From assembly GCA_023252095.1 (NCBI GenBank), contig JAHEXN010000097.1, positions 1 to 10,835 of the forward strand: a stretch of DNA of 10,835 nt, read 5' to 3'. How positions within the stretch are numbered: position 1 is the first letter of the stretch; each line of letters starts with the position of its first letter. A program made the translations under genes and the position numbers. Below the pieces are notes generated by a model. The model saw only the letters and a program-made list of their open reading frames with translations. It made no database searches and had not been told where the DNA came from. This stretch comes from Actinomycetes bacterium. GTDB lineage: Bacteria > Actinomycetota > Actinomycetes > Propionibacteriales > Nocardioidaceae. Of this stretch, positions 1-6,275 are shown piece by piece.

Positions 1-119
1 TGCGCGCCGTCGGTGTCGACCGGCGCATCGGTGGTCGCGTCGATCGTCGCGCGCGCCAGATCGACGAGCTCGCGCTCCTCCGTGGTGAGGGGGCGGGCGT
101 CGGCGAAGCTCGGGTGCAC
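1..119 (-). CDS. N-terminal fragment of a possible cytidine-deaminase-like protein
   Basis: Reading leftwards from a GTG at 119 gives 39 uninterrupted residues that run off the window edge, beginning VHPSFADARPL and continuing through TTEERELVDLARATID to DTDGA. The piece has normal protein composition and GC-rich third positions. The run of EERELVDLARATID followed by an acidic TDG stretch resembles my recollection of the N-terminus of actinobacterial cytidine-deaminase-like proteins, but the zinc-binding motifs would lie outside the window, so the function is a guess. The gene begins 20 bases after the stop of the PLDc_N gene on the same strand and may be co-transcribed with it. No clear ribosome binding site is visible, so the start is uncertain. 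Confidence 0.45.
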   Translation of the reverse strand, partial: MHPSFADARPLTTEERELVDLARATIDATTDAPVDTDGA

Positions 120-139
120 GGTCGCGGGAGGCCGTCGGC

Positions 140-394
140 TCAGATGCCGCGGAGGTAGTCGGGGTCGTCGTCGGGGCCACGGGGTGGCAGCGGGCGACGA
201 CCCGGGCCGGGGCGCAGACGCTTGGTGCCCGCGAAGATCCAGGCCAGGGCACCGAGCACGGGAACCAGCACGATCACGACGAGCCACGCCGGCTTCGGCA
301 GGATCTTGACCTGCTGGCGCGGTGTGGCGATGGCGTCGAAGAACGCGTAGATCACGAGCACGACGGCGATGCCGACGATGATGGCCTTGCCCAT
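140..394 (-). CDS. PLDc_N-domain small membrane protein
   Basis: An 84-residue protein starting MGKAIIVGIAV. It has two hydrophobic helices (about residues 4-20 and 37-56) separated by a short basic loop, and a proline- and arginine-rich, acidic-ended tail. The pattern of helix, DAIATP, KILPKPAWLVVIVLVPVLGALAWIFAG matches the PLDc_N family (the N-terminal membrane region of cardiolipin-synthase-like phospholipase D proteins), here present alone without any catalytic HKD domain, as is common in actinobacteria. The role is unknown; it should sit in the cytoplasmic membrane. A GTG two codons upstream (400) is in frame, but the ATG at 394 is preferred because a TACGGT -10 box ends exactly 6 bases before it, which fits a leaderless transcript. 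Confidence 0.8.
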   Translation of the reverse strand: MGKAIIVGIAVVLVIYAFFDAIATPRQQVKILPKPAWLVVIVLVPVLGALAWIFAGTKRLRPGPGRRPLPPRGPDDDPDYLRGI

Positions 395-400
395 GGCCAC

Positions 401-406
401 ACCGTA
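401..406 (-). promoter_or_regulatory. -10 box of the PLDc_N gene
   Basis: TACGGT on the minus strand, followed by 6 bases and then ATG. This puts the likely transcription start on the A of the start codon, a leaderless arrangement common in actinobacteria. No convincing -35 hexamer was found. Confidence 0.55.
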
Positions 407-447
407 GCGAACAGGGCCAGGGATGCGGCCGGTGCACGTGCGCTGAC

Positions 448-453
448 TACGCT
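448..453 (+). promoter_or_regulatory. -10 box of the DUF4229/cysteine desulfhydrase operon
   Basis: TACGCT followed by GGCGTC and then ATG at 460. The spacing matches the other leaderless-type starts in this window, and no Shine-Dalgarno sequence precedes this ATG. Confidence 0.6.
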
Positions 454-459
454 GGCGTC

Positions 460-732
460 ATGTCGCCGTTCTGGACCTACACGCTCTCCCGCCTCGGTCT
501 CCTCGCTGCCACGTACGCGGTCATTGCCGGAGTCGGATTCGGGTTCGGCCTGCTGGAGTTCAGCGAGCTGACGAACCTGATCGTCCTGTTCGTGGCGATG
601 GTCGTCTCGTCGGCCCTCGGCTTCGTGCTCCTGACCGAGCAGCGCGAGGCCTTGGCCCTGCAGGTCCAGGAGCGTGCGGAGAAGATCTCCGCCCGCATCG
701 AGGAGTCGCGCAGTGCCGAAGACGTCGACTGA
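460..732 (+). CDS. DUF4229 family small membrane protein
   Basis: A 90-residue protein beginning MSPFWTYTLSRLGLLAATY. It has two membrane helices (about residues 8-30 and 38-58) followed by a charged, probably coiled-coil tail with the family-typical run ERAEKISARIEESRSAED. Length and layout match DUF4229, an actinobacterial family of unknown function. It is expected in the cytoplasmic membrane with the charged tail in the cytoplasm. Its last 20 bases overlap the next gene, so the two are probably translationally coupled. The start is supported by a -10 box 6 bases upstream, suggesting a leaderless message. Confidence 0.85.
   Translation: MSPFWTYTLSRLGLLAATYAVIAGVGFGFGLLEFSELTNLIVLFVAMVVSSALGFVLLTEQREALALQVQERAEKISARIEESRSAEDVD
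700..705 (+). promoter_or_regulatory. Ribosome binding site that sets the cysteine desulfhydrase start
   Basis: GAGGAG lies within the end of the DUF4229 gene, 7 bases before GTG at 713. It is the best Shine-Dalgarno match seen in the window and argues for the GTG at 713 rather than the in-frame codon at 674. Confidence 0.75.
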
Positions 733-1789
733 GCAGCGGGCCTGGATCGCCGAGGCGGTCCGCATCGTCGAGGCCGACGCCAACCGCAGCGCCGACACCC
801 ACCTGCACGCCCTCGCCCTGCCGACCCCGGGCGTCGACCTTTACCTTAAGGACGAGTCGGTCCACCCCACCGGCAGCCTGAAGCACCGGCTGGCCCGGTC
901 GCTCTTCCTGTACGCGATCTGCAACGGCTGGCTCGGCCCGGACTCCACCGTCGTCGAGGCGTCGAGCGGGTCGACGGCCGTCAGCGAGGCGTACTTCGCC
1001 CGTCTCATCGGGCTGCCGTTCATCGCCGTGATGCCGCGCTCGACCAGCCGGGAGAAGGTCGCGCTGATCGAGTGGCACGGCGGGCGCTGCCACTTCGTCG
1101 AGTCGTCGTCGCACACCTACGACGAGGCCCGTCGGCTCGCGGCCGAGTGCGGCGGGCACTACATGGACCAGTTCACGTTCGCCGAGCGCGCCACCGACTG
1201 GCGGGGCAACAACAACATCGCCGAGTCGATCTTCGAGCAGATGGCGGCCGAGCCTCATCCCGTGCCCAGCTGGGTCGTCGTGGGCGCCGGGACGGGGGGC
1301 ACGTCAGCCACGATCGGTCGCTACGTGCGCTACCGCCGGCACGACACCCGCGTGCTGGTCGCCGATCCCGAGGGCTCGGCGTTCCTCGAGGGCTGGGCGA
1401 CCGACTCCTCCGACGTCACGACCGGCACGACCTCGCGGATCGAGGGCATCGGCCGACCGCGGGTCGAGCCGTCGTTCGTCGGTGGGGTCATCGACGACAT
1501 GCTGCGGGTGCCCGACGGGGCGTCGCTCGCCGCGATGGCGTGGACGTCCAAGCGCCTCGGGCGTGACGTCGGGCCGTCGACCGGCACCAACGTCTGGGCG
1601 TCGCTCGCGTTGGCGACCCGCATGGCCGACGCGGGGGAGCCCGGCAGCATCGTGTCGCTGTTGTGCGACGGCGGTGAGCGCTACCGCGCGAGTCATGCAG
1701 ACCCGGTGTGGGTCAGGGCGCAGGGCATCGACCCCGCGCCGTTCGCCGCGCAGCTCGACGCCTACGACGCGACCGGCCGGTTGGCCTGA
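713..1789 (+). CDS. cds1: PLP-dependent L-cysteine desulfhydrase (Cds1-like)
   Basis: A 358-residue fold-type II PLP enzyme of the cysteine synthase / cystathionine beta-synthase family. The PLP lysine is K57 in HPTGSLKHR, the substrate-binding loop is EASSGST (about 83-88), and the phosphate-cradling glycine loop is GAGTGGTSAT (191-200). The stretches SLKHRLARSLFLYA, ERATDWRGNNNIAESIF and SRIEGIGRPRVEPSF closely recall mycobacterial Cds1 (Rv3684), which breaks L-cysteine into hydrogen sulfide, pyruvate and ammonia. This resemblance is from memory, not a search. Length is close to that family. It is cytoplasmic, with no signal peptide. GTG start at 713 is chosen for its GAGGAG site; it overlaps the DUF4229 gene by 20 bases. 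An alternative is an O-acetylserine sulfhydrylase-type synthase, but the ERATDWRGNNNIAESIF block favours Cds1. Confidence 0.85.
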   Translation: MPKTSTEQRAWIAEAVRIVEADANRSADTHLHALALPTPGVDLYLKDESVHPTGSLKHRLARSLFLYAICNGWLGPDSTVVEASSGSTAVSEAYFARLIGLPFIAVMPRSTSREKVALIEWHGGRCHFVESSSHTYDEARRLAAECGGHYMDQFTFAERATDWRGNNNIAESIFEQMAAEPHPVPSWVVVGAGTGGTSATIGRYVRYRRHDTRVLVADPEGSAFLEGWATDSSDVTTGTTSRIEGIGRPRVEPSFVGGVIDDMLRVPDGASLAAMAWTSKRLGRDVGPSTGTNVWASLALATRMADAGEPGSIVSLLCDGGERYRASHADPVWVRAQGIDPAPFAAQLDAYDATGRLA

Positions 1790-1845
1790 CGCCGTCGTTC
1801 TCTGAGCGAGCGACAATCGGCCACGAACCGGGAGCACGGCGTCGG

Positions 1846-1959
1846 GGCGGTGAGTCAGCAACCTCTCACTGTGCTGGAGGTTGCTGGGCCACCGCCCCTC
1901 GACGCTGGTGGTGAGCACGCAACCTCATCTGCGGGTCAGAGGGTTGCTGACTCACCGCC
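1846..1959. repeat. Four-arm palindromic intergenic element (GGTGAGTCAGCAACC family)
   Basis: A perfect 18-bp inverted repeat, GGCGGTGAGTCAGCAACC at 1846-1863 and its complement at 1942-1959, encloses two degenerate copies. The one at 1879-1896 is inverted and matches 15 of 18; the one at 1907-1924 is direct and matches 14 of 18. Arms therefore alternate +,-,+,-. The DNA or RNA could fold as one long outer stem or as two side-by-side hairpins (1846-1896 and 1907-1959). It fills the gap between the convergent cysteine desulfhydrase and menA genes and could act as a two-way terminator, but there is no U-tract. It resembles the plan of REP/BIME or MITE-like elements; no transposase is present. 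Confidence 0.85.
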
Positions 1960-1970
1960 GTACCGCTGAG

Positions 1971-2879
1971 TCAGGCGACGCAGAGGCCGACGGTGAGACC
2001 GAGGGCGAAGACGAGCTCGGCGACACCCGTCGACTGGAGCACGGGGATCAGCGCGGGGCCGGTGGCACCCGACGTCACGACCCGTACGCCTCGGACGGCC
2101 AGGGGGGCGAACAGGAGCGCCAGGAGGGCCCAGGGCGTCTCGGTGACGGCGAGACCGACAGCCGTGGCGACCGCCACGAGCACGAGCAGGACGTAGAACC
2201 CGCGGGTGCGTCCGTCGCCGAGCAGCACTGCGAGGGTGCGCTTGCCCGCGACGGTGTCGGTCGCGATGTCGCGCAGGTTGTTCGCCACGAGGATTGCGCA
2301 GGCGAGTGCGCCGACCCCGACGCCGGCCAGGACGCTCGCCGACGTGACCTCCTCGAGCTGGACGAACGTCGTGCCGACGACCGCGACGAGGCCGAAGAAC
2401 AGAAACACGCTGACCTCGCCGAGCGCGCGGTAGCCGTAGGGCGACGGGCCGCCGGTGTAGGTCCACGCGGCACCGAGGGCCAGGGCGCCGACGAGCAGCA
2501 GCCACCAGTTCGTCGTGGCGGCCAGCACGAGTCCGAGGACGCCGCCGAGCGCCAGGAAACCGAGGGCGGCGGCCTTGACCCGTGCCGCGGGGACGAGTCC
2601 TGATCCGACCAGACGCAGGGGACCCACACGGTCGTCGTCGGTGCCCCGGACGCCGTCGGAGTAGTCGTTGGCGTAGTTGACGCCGACCTGGAGGGCCAGC
2701 GAGACGCCCAGCGCGAGCAGCGCTTTCCACCAGACGAATCCGTCGGCGAGCGCGGCCGCCCCGGTACCGGCCGCGACCGGGGCGACGGCGGCGGGCAGGG
2801 TGCGTGGCCGCGCACCCGCGAGCCACAGGGCGAGGCCGTGGGGCGTCTGCGACGTGGGGGGCGTGGGGCCGGCGGTCAT
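1971..2879 (-). CDS. menA: 1,4-dihydroxy-2-naphthoate polyprenyltransferase MenA
   Basis: A 302-residue integral membrane protein of the UbiA prenyltransferase family, with about eight or nine hydrophobic helices. It attaches a polyprenyl chain to 1,4-dihydroxy-2-naphthoate, giving demethylmenaquinone, at the cytoplasmic membrane. The first aspartate-rich motif is NYANDYSDGVRGTDDD (about 68-83) and the second is NNLRDIATDTVAGKRTL (200-216), both of which bind the magnesium-diphosphate substrate. ARPRTLPAAVAPVAAG near the N-terminus is typical of MenA. Length is normal. The open frame extends far upstream, but ATG at 2879 gives the expected N-terminus and avoids overlap with the divergent gene. 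The upstream signal is weak: CAGACT 8 bases before ATG is the nearest -10-like sequence. It is transcribed away from the small protein-menE pair, with 42 bp between starts. Confidence 0.95.
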   Translation of the reverse strand: MTAGPTPPTSQTPHGLALWLAGARPRTLPAAVAPVAAGTGAAALADGFVWWKALLALGVSLALQVGVNYANDYSDGVRGTDDDRVGPLRLVGSGLVPAARVKAAALGFLALGGVLGLVLAATTNWWLLLVGALALGAAWTYTGGPSPYGYRALGEVSVFLFFGLVAVVGTTFVQLEEVTSASVLAGVGVGALACAILVANNLRDIATDTVAGKRTLAVLLGDGRTRGFYVLLVLVAVATAVGLAVTETPWALLALLFAPLAVRGVRVVTSGATGPALIPVLQSTGVAELVFALGLTVGLCVA

Positions 2880-2909
2880 GGACGATGAGTCTGCCAGCCC
2901 CCTCCTCGG

Positions 2910-2915
2910 TACGGT
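2910..2915 (+). promoter_or_regulatory. -10 box of the small membrane protein-menE operon
   Basis: TACGGT, then GGCGGG, then GTG at 2922. This is the same hexamer and spacing as the PLDc_N gene on the other strand. It supports GTG as the first codon of a leaderless message. Confidence 0.6.
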
Positions 2916-2921
2916 GGCGGG

Positions 2922-3143
2922 GTGGACCGACCGTTCCCGTGGGGCCTGATCGTCATCGCCGTGCTGCTGGGCTGGGGCACGCTGACGCTCGAGGACGGCT
3001 GGGCGCAGTACGGCGGTCTCGCGGCCGTCGTCGTCGTGGCCAGCGCGCTGGCCTACCAGATCACCCAGCGCGACAAGGCTCGCGCCGACGCGGAACGGCG
3101 CGCGGCCGAGGAGGACGCAGCCGACCCGTGGGACGAGGCCTGA
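2922..3143 (+). CDS. Small two-helix membrane protein, unknown function
   Basis: A 73-residue protein beginning VDRPFPWGLIV. It has two hydrophobic helices (about residues 7-23 and 31-46) and a strongly charged tail (QRDKARADAERRAAEEDAADPWDEA) that is probably helical and cytoplasmic. I do not recognise a named family. Reality as a gene is supported by the -10 box 6 bases before GTG, by normal membrane-protein composition, and by its stop lying 4 bases before the menE start. Its position between menA and menE hints at a role linked to membrane menaquinone synthesis, but that is only a context inference. Confidence 0.7.
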   Translation: MDRPFPWGLIVIAVLLGWGTLTLEDGWAQYGGLAAVVVVASALAYQITQRDKARADAERRAAEEDAADPWDEA

Positions 3144-3147
3144 CCCC

Positions 3148-4140
3148 GTGACGGCCTCGCTCCGGCCGGTCTCGGGGGCCGTCGATGAGCTCGTGCCGCT
3201 GCTGCGCACCTGGATCGAGGGCGACGAGCCCCTGTGGATCCGCACCAGCGGCAGCACGGGACGCCCGAAGGACGTCGTGCTGTCGCCGCGGGCCGTCCGG
3301 GCCTCGGCCACCGCGACACATGCTCGCCTCGGTGGTCCGGGACAGTGGCTCCTGGCGGTGCCGCCGACCGGCGTCGCCGGGCTGCAGGTCGTGGTGCGGT
3401 CGCTGCTGACCGGGATCGATCCGGTCACGTCTCTCGACGCATACACCGCCGACCGCCGGTACGCCTCGCTCGTGCCGACGCAGCTGCACCGGCTCCTGGA
3501 GTCGGGGCAGGTCGGGGCGTGGGCGGAGCTCGACGCCGTGCTCGTCGGGGGCGGCCCGGTGCGGGCGTCGCTCGTCGAGCGCGCGCGGGAGGCCGGCATG
3601 AACGTCGTGCGCACGTACGGCATGTCGGAGACGTGCGGCGGGTGCGTGTACGACGGGTACCCGCTCGACGGCGTGCGCCTGCGGATCGACGACGGTCAGG
3701 TCATGGTCGCGGGCGACGTCTTGTTCGACGGCTACCTCGATGAGCCTCGCACCGACGAGTGGTTCGCGACGAACGACCGCGGCGAGATCTCGGGCGGTGA
3801 GCTGCGGGTCCTGGGCCGTGTCGACGACGTCGTGCTGAGCGGTGGCGTCAATGTGCCGCTTCCCGCGGTGACGGCGGCGCTGCAGGACGCCGACGGGGTC
3901 GCCGACGCTCTTGCAGTCGGCGTCGAGGACGAGGAGTGGGGGCAGCGCGTCGTGGCGCTCGTCGTGCCCGCCGACGCGGTGTGCCTCGAGGGTCTGTCCG
4001 CCGAGCGGCTCCGTGACGCGGTCGAGGACGCCGGCCACCCCCGCACCTGGGGCCCGCGCGACGTCGCGCTGGTCGACGCGATCCCGATGCTCCCGAACGG
4101 CAAGCCCGACCGCCTCGCCGCCCGCGCCCTCTTCTCCTGA
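3148..4140 (+). CDS. menE: o-Succinylbenzoate-CoA ligase MenE (short actinobacterial form)
   Basis: A 330-residue adenylate-forming (ANL) enzyme that activates o-succinylbenzoate with ATP and CoA in menaquinone synthesis. Visible core motifs are the P-loop RTSGSTGRPKDVVLS (32-46), YGMSETCGG (157-165), the ATP-ribose and hinge region NDRGEISGGELRVLGRVDD (209-227) followed by VVLSGGVNV, and the C-terminal catalytic lysine K319 in LPNGKPDR. The protein is much shorter than Bacillus-type MenE (about 480 residues) because the N-terminal region before the P-loop is only about 31 residues, as in other actinobacterial MenE proteins. GTG at 3148 follows a GAGG at 3135-3138 with 9 bases between, and starts 4 bases after the preceding stop, so the two are likely co-translated. 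It is cytoplasmic. Identification is helped by menA and menC nearby. Confidence 0.93.
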   Translation: MTASLRPVSGAVDELVPLLRTWIEGDEPLWIRTSGSTGRPKDVVLSPRAVRASATATHARLGGPGQWLLAVPPTGVAGLQVVVRSLLTGIDPVTSLDAYTADRRYASLVPTQLHRLLESGQVGAWAELDAVLVGGGPVRASLVERAREAGMNVVRTYGMSETCGGCVYDGYPLDGVRLRIDDGQVMVAGDVLFDGYLDEPRTDEWFATNDRGEISGGELRVLGRVDDVVLSGGVNVPLPAVTAALQDADGVADALAVGVEDEEWGQRVVALVVPADAVCLEGLSAERLRDAVEDAGHPRTWGPRDVALVDAIPMLPNGKPDRLAARALFS

Positions 4141-4144
4141 ATTT

Positions 4145-4265
4145 CCGCTCGCGAGAGAGTTTGTGTGTGCACAGGAGAGAGTTTGTTACGGCTGTGGACC
4201 AACAAACTCACTCCTGACCACCAACAAAATCGCTCGCGACCACCAACAAACTCTCTCGCGAGCGG
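4145..4265. repeat. Multi-arm palindromic intergenic element (CAACAAACTC family)
   Basis: A perfect 20-bp inverted repeat, CCGCTCGCGAGAGAGTTTGT at 4145-4164 and its complement at 4246-4265, encloses a second inverted pair (4172-4187 with 4201-4216, 15 of 16 matching, 13-base loop). It also holds two adjacent 22-bp direct repeats, 4216-4237 and 4238-4259, matching at 20 of 22 and starting GACCACCAACAAA. Arm orientations run -,-,+,+,+. Each outer arm contains the 8-bp self-palindrome CTCGCGAG. The element starts 4 bases after the menE stop and is visibly richer in A and T than the surrounding genes. It may terminate or attenuate menE transcription. There is no coding content: an open frame crosses it but shows only repeat-derived residues. 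Confidence 0.85.
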
Positions 4266-4307
4266 TACGTCATCCTGGGGGTGGACGACGGGGGCGGCGG
4301 GTCCGCC

Positions 4308-4313
4308 TAGGGT
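4308..4313 (+). promoter_or_regulatory. -10 box of the histidine kinase gene
   Basis: TAGGGT followed by 7 bases and GTG at 4321, fitting a leaderless start. Directly upstream is GGCGGGTCCGCC (4296-4307), a short palindrome that shares GCGGGTCCG with the region before the ABC operon (6322-6330). Confidence 0.5.
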
Positions 4314-4320
4314 CGAGGAC

Positions 4321-5529
4321 GTGCTGGACGGGACACGGGCGCGCGCGGAGCGCGAGGCGGGCGTGCGGGCGCCGTGGCGGCCCGGGCCCCGGCTGCGCCG
4401 AGTGCTCGACGTCGTCCCGGTGGTCCTCCTGGCGATGGCCGTCGTGCTCGTCGGCGTCACGTCGGGCGACCGGTGGTGGCTCCTGCTCGGCCTCGCCCAG
4501 ACCCTGCCCCTGCTCTGGCGCCGCAGCCACTCCGGCACGGTCTACGCCGTCGTCGCGGGTGCGAGCGCGATGCAGGCGCTCGTGGTCGACGTCCCCCTGG
4601 TCAGCCAGCTCGCGTATCCCGTCGCGCTCTACAACCTGGCCCGCCACCGGGGTCCGGTGACCGGTGCAGCCGGTCTGTTCGTGGGCCTCGCGGGTGCCGT
4701 CGTCGCCTCGGTCGTGTGGGTCGAGGGGTACCGGCCGCCGTACGTCGAACGCCTGTGGTCCGACTACGTGCCGTACGCCTTCACGGTGGGCGCGATCGTC
4801 GTGGTGGCCTGGGCCCTCGGCACCGTGAGCCGGGTGCGCGAGGCCTACGTCGCGGCGATCCTCGAGCAGGGCGAACGACGTGTCGTCGAGGCCGAGCAGC
4901 GCGTGCTCCTGGCGGCTGGCAGCGAGCGCGCCCGGATCGCGCGGGAGATGCACGACGTCGTGGCCCACGGACTCTCCGTCATCGTCGTGCAGGCCGACGG
5001 CGCCCGGTACGCCGCGGCCCAAGACCCCGACGTCGCGGTCCGGACGCTGGAGACCGTCGCCGCCACGGGTCGTGCCTCGTTGGCCGACATGCGCCGGCTT
5101 CTCGGGCTGCTCCGCACCGGCGAGGAGGCGGAGCGAGCGCCGCAGCCCGGCCTGCGGGAGCTGATCGACCTGATCGACCTCGCGCGTCAGTCCGGAACCC
5201 GGGTGACCGCGCAGGTCCCGACGGCCGACGTCGTCCTGCCCGAGGGGGAGGGGCTCACGGTCTACCGCATCGTGCAGGAGGCGCTGACGAACGTGCGCAA
5301 GCACGCCGGTCCCGACGCCTCGGTCGCGATCACGGTGCACGTCGGTCGCGAGGTCGACGTCACGGTCTCCGACACGGGCAGTGGCGGTCGGCCGCTGGCG
5401 CCCGACGGGGACGAGCGCGGCCTCGGGCTGCTCGGCATGAGCGAGCGCGTCACGGTGCACGGGGGCGAGCTGACGGCCGGCCCCGGGGTGGACGGCGGCT
5501 GGGTCGTGCGGGCACGGTGGACCCGATGA
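4321..5529 (+). CDS. Two-component sensor histidine kinase, NarL/DesK-type
   Basis: A 402-residue HisKA_3-family kinase. The N-terminal part has about five or six membrane helices (roughly residues 28-47, 52-66, 73-90, 93-107, 113-135, 151-169) with only short outside loops, so it has no separate sensor domain and probably senses within the membrane or through a partner. A coiled stretch (172-200) leads to the phosphorylation motif SERARIAREMHDVVAHGLSV, with H211 as acceptor. The ATPase domain shows QEALTNVRKHA (N324), DTGSGG (351-356) and GLGLLGMSERV (367-377). The frame is open further upstream to 4165, but that part lies in the palindromic repeat; GTG at 4321 is chosen because a TAGGGT box precedes it by 7 bases. 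The stop overlaps the regulator start (ATGA). Its signal is unknown. Confidence 0.9.
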   Translation: MLDGTRARAEREAGVRAPWRPGPRLRRVLDVVPVVLLAMAVVLVGVTSGDRWWLLLGLAQTLPLLWRRSHSGTVYAVVAGASAMQALVVDVPLVSQLAYPVALYNLARHRGPVTGAAGLFVGLAGAVVASVVWVEGYRPPYVERLWSDYVPYAFTVGAIVVVAWALGTVSRVREAYVAAILEQGERRVVEAEQRVLLAAGSERARIAREMHDVVAHGLSVIVVQADGARYAAAQDPDVAVRTLETVAATGRASLADMRRLLGLLRTGEEAERAPQPGLRELIDLIDLARQSGTRVTAQVPTADVVLPEGEGLTVYRIVQEALTNVRKHAGPDASVAITVHVGREVDVTVSDTGSGGRPLAPDGDERGLGLLGMSERVTVHGGELTAGPGVDGGWVVRARWTR

Positions 5530-6251
5530 CGACCCAGACCTCGACCGAGCCCCCGACCGAGAGCCCGATCCGGGTCTTCGTCGTCGACGACCAGCAGATG
5601 GTCCGCGCCGGCTTCCGCATGCTCGTCGAGAGCCAGCCCGACATGGTCGTCGTGGGCGAGGCCGGCGACGGCGGCGAGGCGCTCGAGCGGCTCGCGGTCA
5701 CGGCTGCCGATGTCGTCCTGATGGACGTCCGGATGCCGCGGCTCGACGGCGTCGAGGCGACGCGCGCGCTCCTGGAACGGGCAGGTGGCGCCGAGACCGC
5801 CCCGCGGGTCATCGTTCTGACGACGTTCGACCTCGACGAGTACGCGTTTGCCGCGCTGCGGGCGGGAGCGTCCGCGTTCCTGCTGAAGGACGCGGCACCG
5901 CCGGAGCTCCTGGGCTCCATCCGCTCGGTGCACGCGGGTGATGCCGTGGTGGCCCCGTCGACGACCCGGCGCCTGCTGGAGCACTTCGTCCGGGCGGCGC
6001 CGACACCCGACCCCACGGAAGCCGACGTCCCGGCCGAGACGCGCGAACGTCTCGCGCTGCTGACCGATCGCGAGCGCGAGGTCCTGCAGCTCGTGGCCGC
6101 GGGACGCTCGAACACCGAGATCGCTGCCGACCTCGTCGTGGCCGAGGCCACGGTCAAGACGCACGTGAGCCGGCTCCTGGCCAAGACCGGGTCGCGCGAT
6201 CGTGTGCAGCTCGTGGTCCTCGCGTACGACGTGGGTCTGACCGGGCGCTGA
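5526..6251 (+). CDS. Two-component response regulator, NarL/FixJ family (LuxR-type HTH)
   Basis: A 241-residue cytoplasmic DNA-binding regulator. The receiver domain (about 15-130) has the acidic pair D21 D22, phospho-acceptor D67 in VVLMDVRMP, T100 and K121. A linker follows, and a LuxR-type helix-turn-helix occupies about 178-235, with LTDREREVLQLVAAGRSNTEIAADLVVAEATVKTHVSRLLAKTGSRDR. All key residues are intact. Its ATG overlaps the kinase stop by four bases, so the two are translated together and are almost certainly a cognate pair. The most likely targets are its own operon and the ABC operon that starts 100 bases downstream, where paired palindromes lie at 6276-6307. That target assignment is inference from context. 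Confidence 0.93.
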   Translation: MTTQTSTEPPTESPIRVFVVDDQQMVRAGFRMLVESQPDMVVVGEAGDGGEALERLAVTAADVVLMDVRMPRLDGVEATRALLERAGGAETAPRVIVLTTFDLDEYAFAALRAGASAFLLKDAAPPELLGSIRSVHAGDAVVAPSTTRRLLEHFVRAAPTPDPTEADVPAETRERLALLTDREREVLQLVAAGRSNTEIAADLVVAEATVKTHVSRLLAKTGSRDRVQLVVLAYDVGLTGR

Positions 6252-6275
6252 ACCGTCGGGCGGTACGTACGACCA

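Noticed and set aside
674..712. Earlier start for the cysteine desulfhydrase at 674
   Set aside because: The extra 13 residues are an arginine- and serine-rich out-of-frame reading of DUF4229. GTG at 713 has a well-placed GAGGAG.
1788..1843. Inverted repeat GACGCCGT (1788-1795) with ACGGCGTC (1836-1843) after the desulfhydrase stop
   Set aside because: Eight base pairs around a 40-base loop is weak in DNA of this GC content and could be chance.
1846..1959. Whether the alternating repeat could be a CRISPR array
   Set aside because: The units alternate in orientation and spacers are short and unequal (about 10-17 bases); there are no cas genes.
1936..2826. Out-of-frame minus-strand frame overlapping menA
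   Set aside because: It is an arginine- and glycine-rich shadow frame; MenA in the other frame has both aspartate motifs and a proper membrane pattern.
2880..3623. N-terminal extension of the menA frame, giving a 550-residue protein
   Set aside because: The extra part runs antisense to the small membrane protein and menE and has low-complexity composition. ATG at 2879 gives a normal MenA length and N-terminus.
4216..4259. Tandem 22-bp units as iterons of an origin of replication
   Set aside because: Only two tandem copies, no DnaA boxes or AT-rich unwinding region, and no replication gene nearby. They are better explained as parts of the palindromic array.
4165..4320. Kinase start at 4165
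   Set aside because: The added 52 residues are encoded largely by the palindromic array, and the sequence is not protein-like. GTG at 4321 has a -10 box at the standard distance.
4374..5525. Upstream extension of the response-regulator frame into a 625-residue protein
   Set aside because: The extension is an out-of-frame reading of the histidine kinase, rich in R, G and P. The ATG at 5526 with ATGA overlap is the standard start.
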